A DNA stretch of 64,000 bases from Streptomyces sp. SID12501 (GTDB lineage Bacteria > Actinomycetota > Actinomycetes > Streptomycetales > Streptomycetaceae): positions 124,001-188,000 of the forward strand of contig NZ_JAAGLU010000008.1 of NCBI RefSeq assembly GCF_010550245.1, in the 5' to 3' direction. Of this stretch, positions 63,341 to 64,000 are shown piece after piece (within the stretch, counting starts at the first letter, position 1; each line of letters opens with the position of its first letter). The notes under the pieces are model-generated. The model had not been told where the DNA came from. It saw only the letters and a program-made list of their open reading frames with translations, and made no database searches. Position numbers and translations under genes: made by a program.

Positions 63341-64000
63341 TCGGGACCGCCTTCCAACAGGTTGTGCGGCACGCCGCTCTCTGGGCGCATCTCGCCACTG
63401 CGCAGGAGTTCGGGAAGGGTCAGCACGCCGTCGGCGAGGAGGCTGCGGCCGGTCTCGTCGATCGGGCCGATGGTGCTGCCGTGGCCGTCGTCGCGGACGA
63501 CCAGCAGGTGGCCCGGGTCGGCGGCGGAGCTGTCCAGCAGATCGGCGCTCTGGGTGGTCACCATCACCTGCGTGTTGTCCGATGCGCCCACCAGCGCGTC
63601 GTAGAGAGCCCCCAGCATCGGCGGGTGCAGGGAGATCTCGGGCTCCTCGATCCCGACGAAGGGGATCGACCCGTTCAGCACGCGGGACTGGAAGAGCGCG
63701 GCCAGGACACCGGCCAGACGCAGGGTGCCGTCGGACAGCGACCTGCGGTCGACCTGCCTGTGGCTGCCGTCCTCGCTGCCGTCTTCAACGAAGCGGCCGA
63801 CGACGTAGGCCAGATCTGCCTCCTCGAACTCCTTGCCGTCCAGCCCCGCCGCGTTCTCGATCATGGTGGAGATGTAGCCGTCGACGGTGTCCTTGACCCA
63901 GGGCCTGTGCCGGGCCAGAGAGCTCAGGACTCGCGCCAGGGACTCCCCCCGTTCACCGAGCACGGCGTCACCGCGTTTGCTCCGTGTCTGGTCGATGTCC
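63337..64000 (-). CDS. AAA ATPase (AAA_21/OLD-like), 5' end outside window
   Basis: The minus-strand frame is open through the right edge (DIDQTRSKRGDAVLGERGES before the first in-window ATG-like codon at 63963), so only the C-terminal 220 residues are seen. They include the signature-like SLSDGTLRLAGVLAALF, Walker B FVGIEEPEISLHPP and the switch His/Gln segment VMVTTQSADLLD, all of SMC/OLD-type ATPases. The Walker A motif is outside the window. Coupled to the DUF4276 gene. Confidence 0.87.
   Translation of the reverse strand, partial: DIDQTRSKRGDAVLGERGESLARVLSSLARHRPWVKDTVDGYISTMIENAAGLDGKEFEEADLAYVVGRFVEDGSEDGSHRQVDRRSLSDGTLRLAGVLAALFQSRVLNGSIPFVGIEEPEISLHPPMLGALYDALVGASDNTQVMVTTQSADLLDSSAADPGHLLVVRDDGHGSTIGPIDETGRSLLADGVLTLPELLRSGEMRPESGVPHNLLEGGPE

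Overview
The window looks like a chromosomal segment of a Streptomyces (or very close relative). GC is very high throughout, GTG starts are frequent, and the genes include typical actinomycete families: CebR-type operator, XRE/DUF5753 with DUF397 partners, GPP34, XRE-TPR regulator, bifunctional FO synthase for coenzyme F420, twin-arginine exported glycosidases and an LAXTG-type sortase substrate. Nothing looks like rRNA, tRNA, CRISPR or prophage.

Layout. 1-10 kb: end of an M36 metallopeptidase, a GH5 mannanase under a CebR box, a GlxA-type regulator divergent from a saccharopine-dehydrogenase-like enzyme, a frameshifted AAA/DUF234 ATPase, a cupin/MarR pair with two operators, a VOC protein and a secreted beta/gamma-crystallin-like (antifungal/killer-toxin-like) protein. 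10.3-18 kb is a rearranged patch: phosphotransferase, SUKH-type immunity gene, a YwqJ-like deaminase toxin cut in two by an IS701-like element (1462 bp, 16-bp perfect inverted repeats, GTAC target duplication), a lipoprotein gene, a truncated ABC exporter ATPase and an IS607-type element (serine recombinase + TnpB).

18-27 kb: MFS/ArsR pair, glutathione peroxidase, MerR regulator, a polytopic membrane protein, then a D-Ala-D-Ala carboxypeptidase with an exceptionally long low-complexity N-terminus. 27-32 kb: GPP34, two WhiJ-like XRE/DUF5753 regulators, a DUF397 protein, a catalytically stripped resolvase-like protein. 32-37 kb: EthD-like hypothetical, SDR, sodium:solute symporter, ADP-ribosylglycohydrolase. 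37-45 kb: a 1135-residue P-loop/TPR protein, DUF2165, a catalytically dead L,D-transpeptidase-like protein, a Ca-binding RTX-repeat protein divergent from a GH43-CBM42 arabinofuranosidase.

45-55 kb: ATP-grasp protein, alpha/beta hydrolase, amidohydrolase, then an XRE-TPR regulator/GNAT pair divergent from a tight run: HATPase, MoaA-like radical SAM, thymidylate-kinase-like, degenerate phosphohexomutase-like, STM4013-like hydrolase, Nudix. Four-to-eight base overlaps tie the central four genes together. This is the best candidate for an undescribed pathway. 55-64 kb: FO synthase and an F420-type LLM oxidoreductase, a Tat-exported CehA/McbA-type metallohydrolase, a cell-wall anchored protein, an endonuclease/exonuclease/phosphatase protein, and at the right edge an AAA ATPase/DUF4276 pair that resembles a two-gene defence module.
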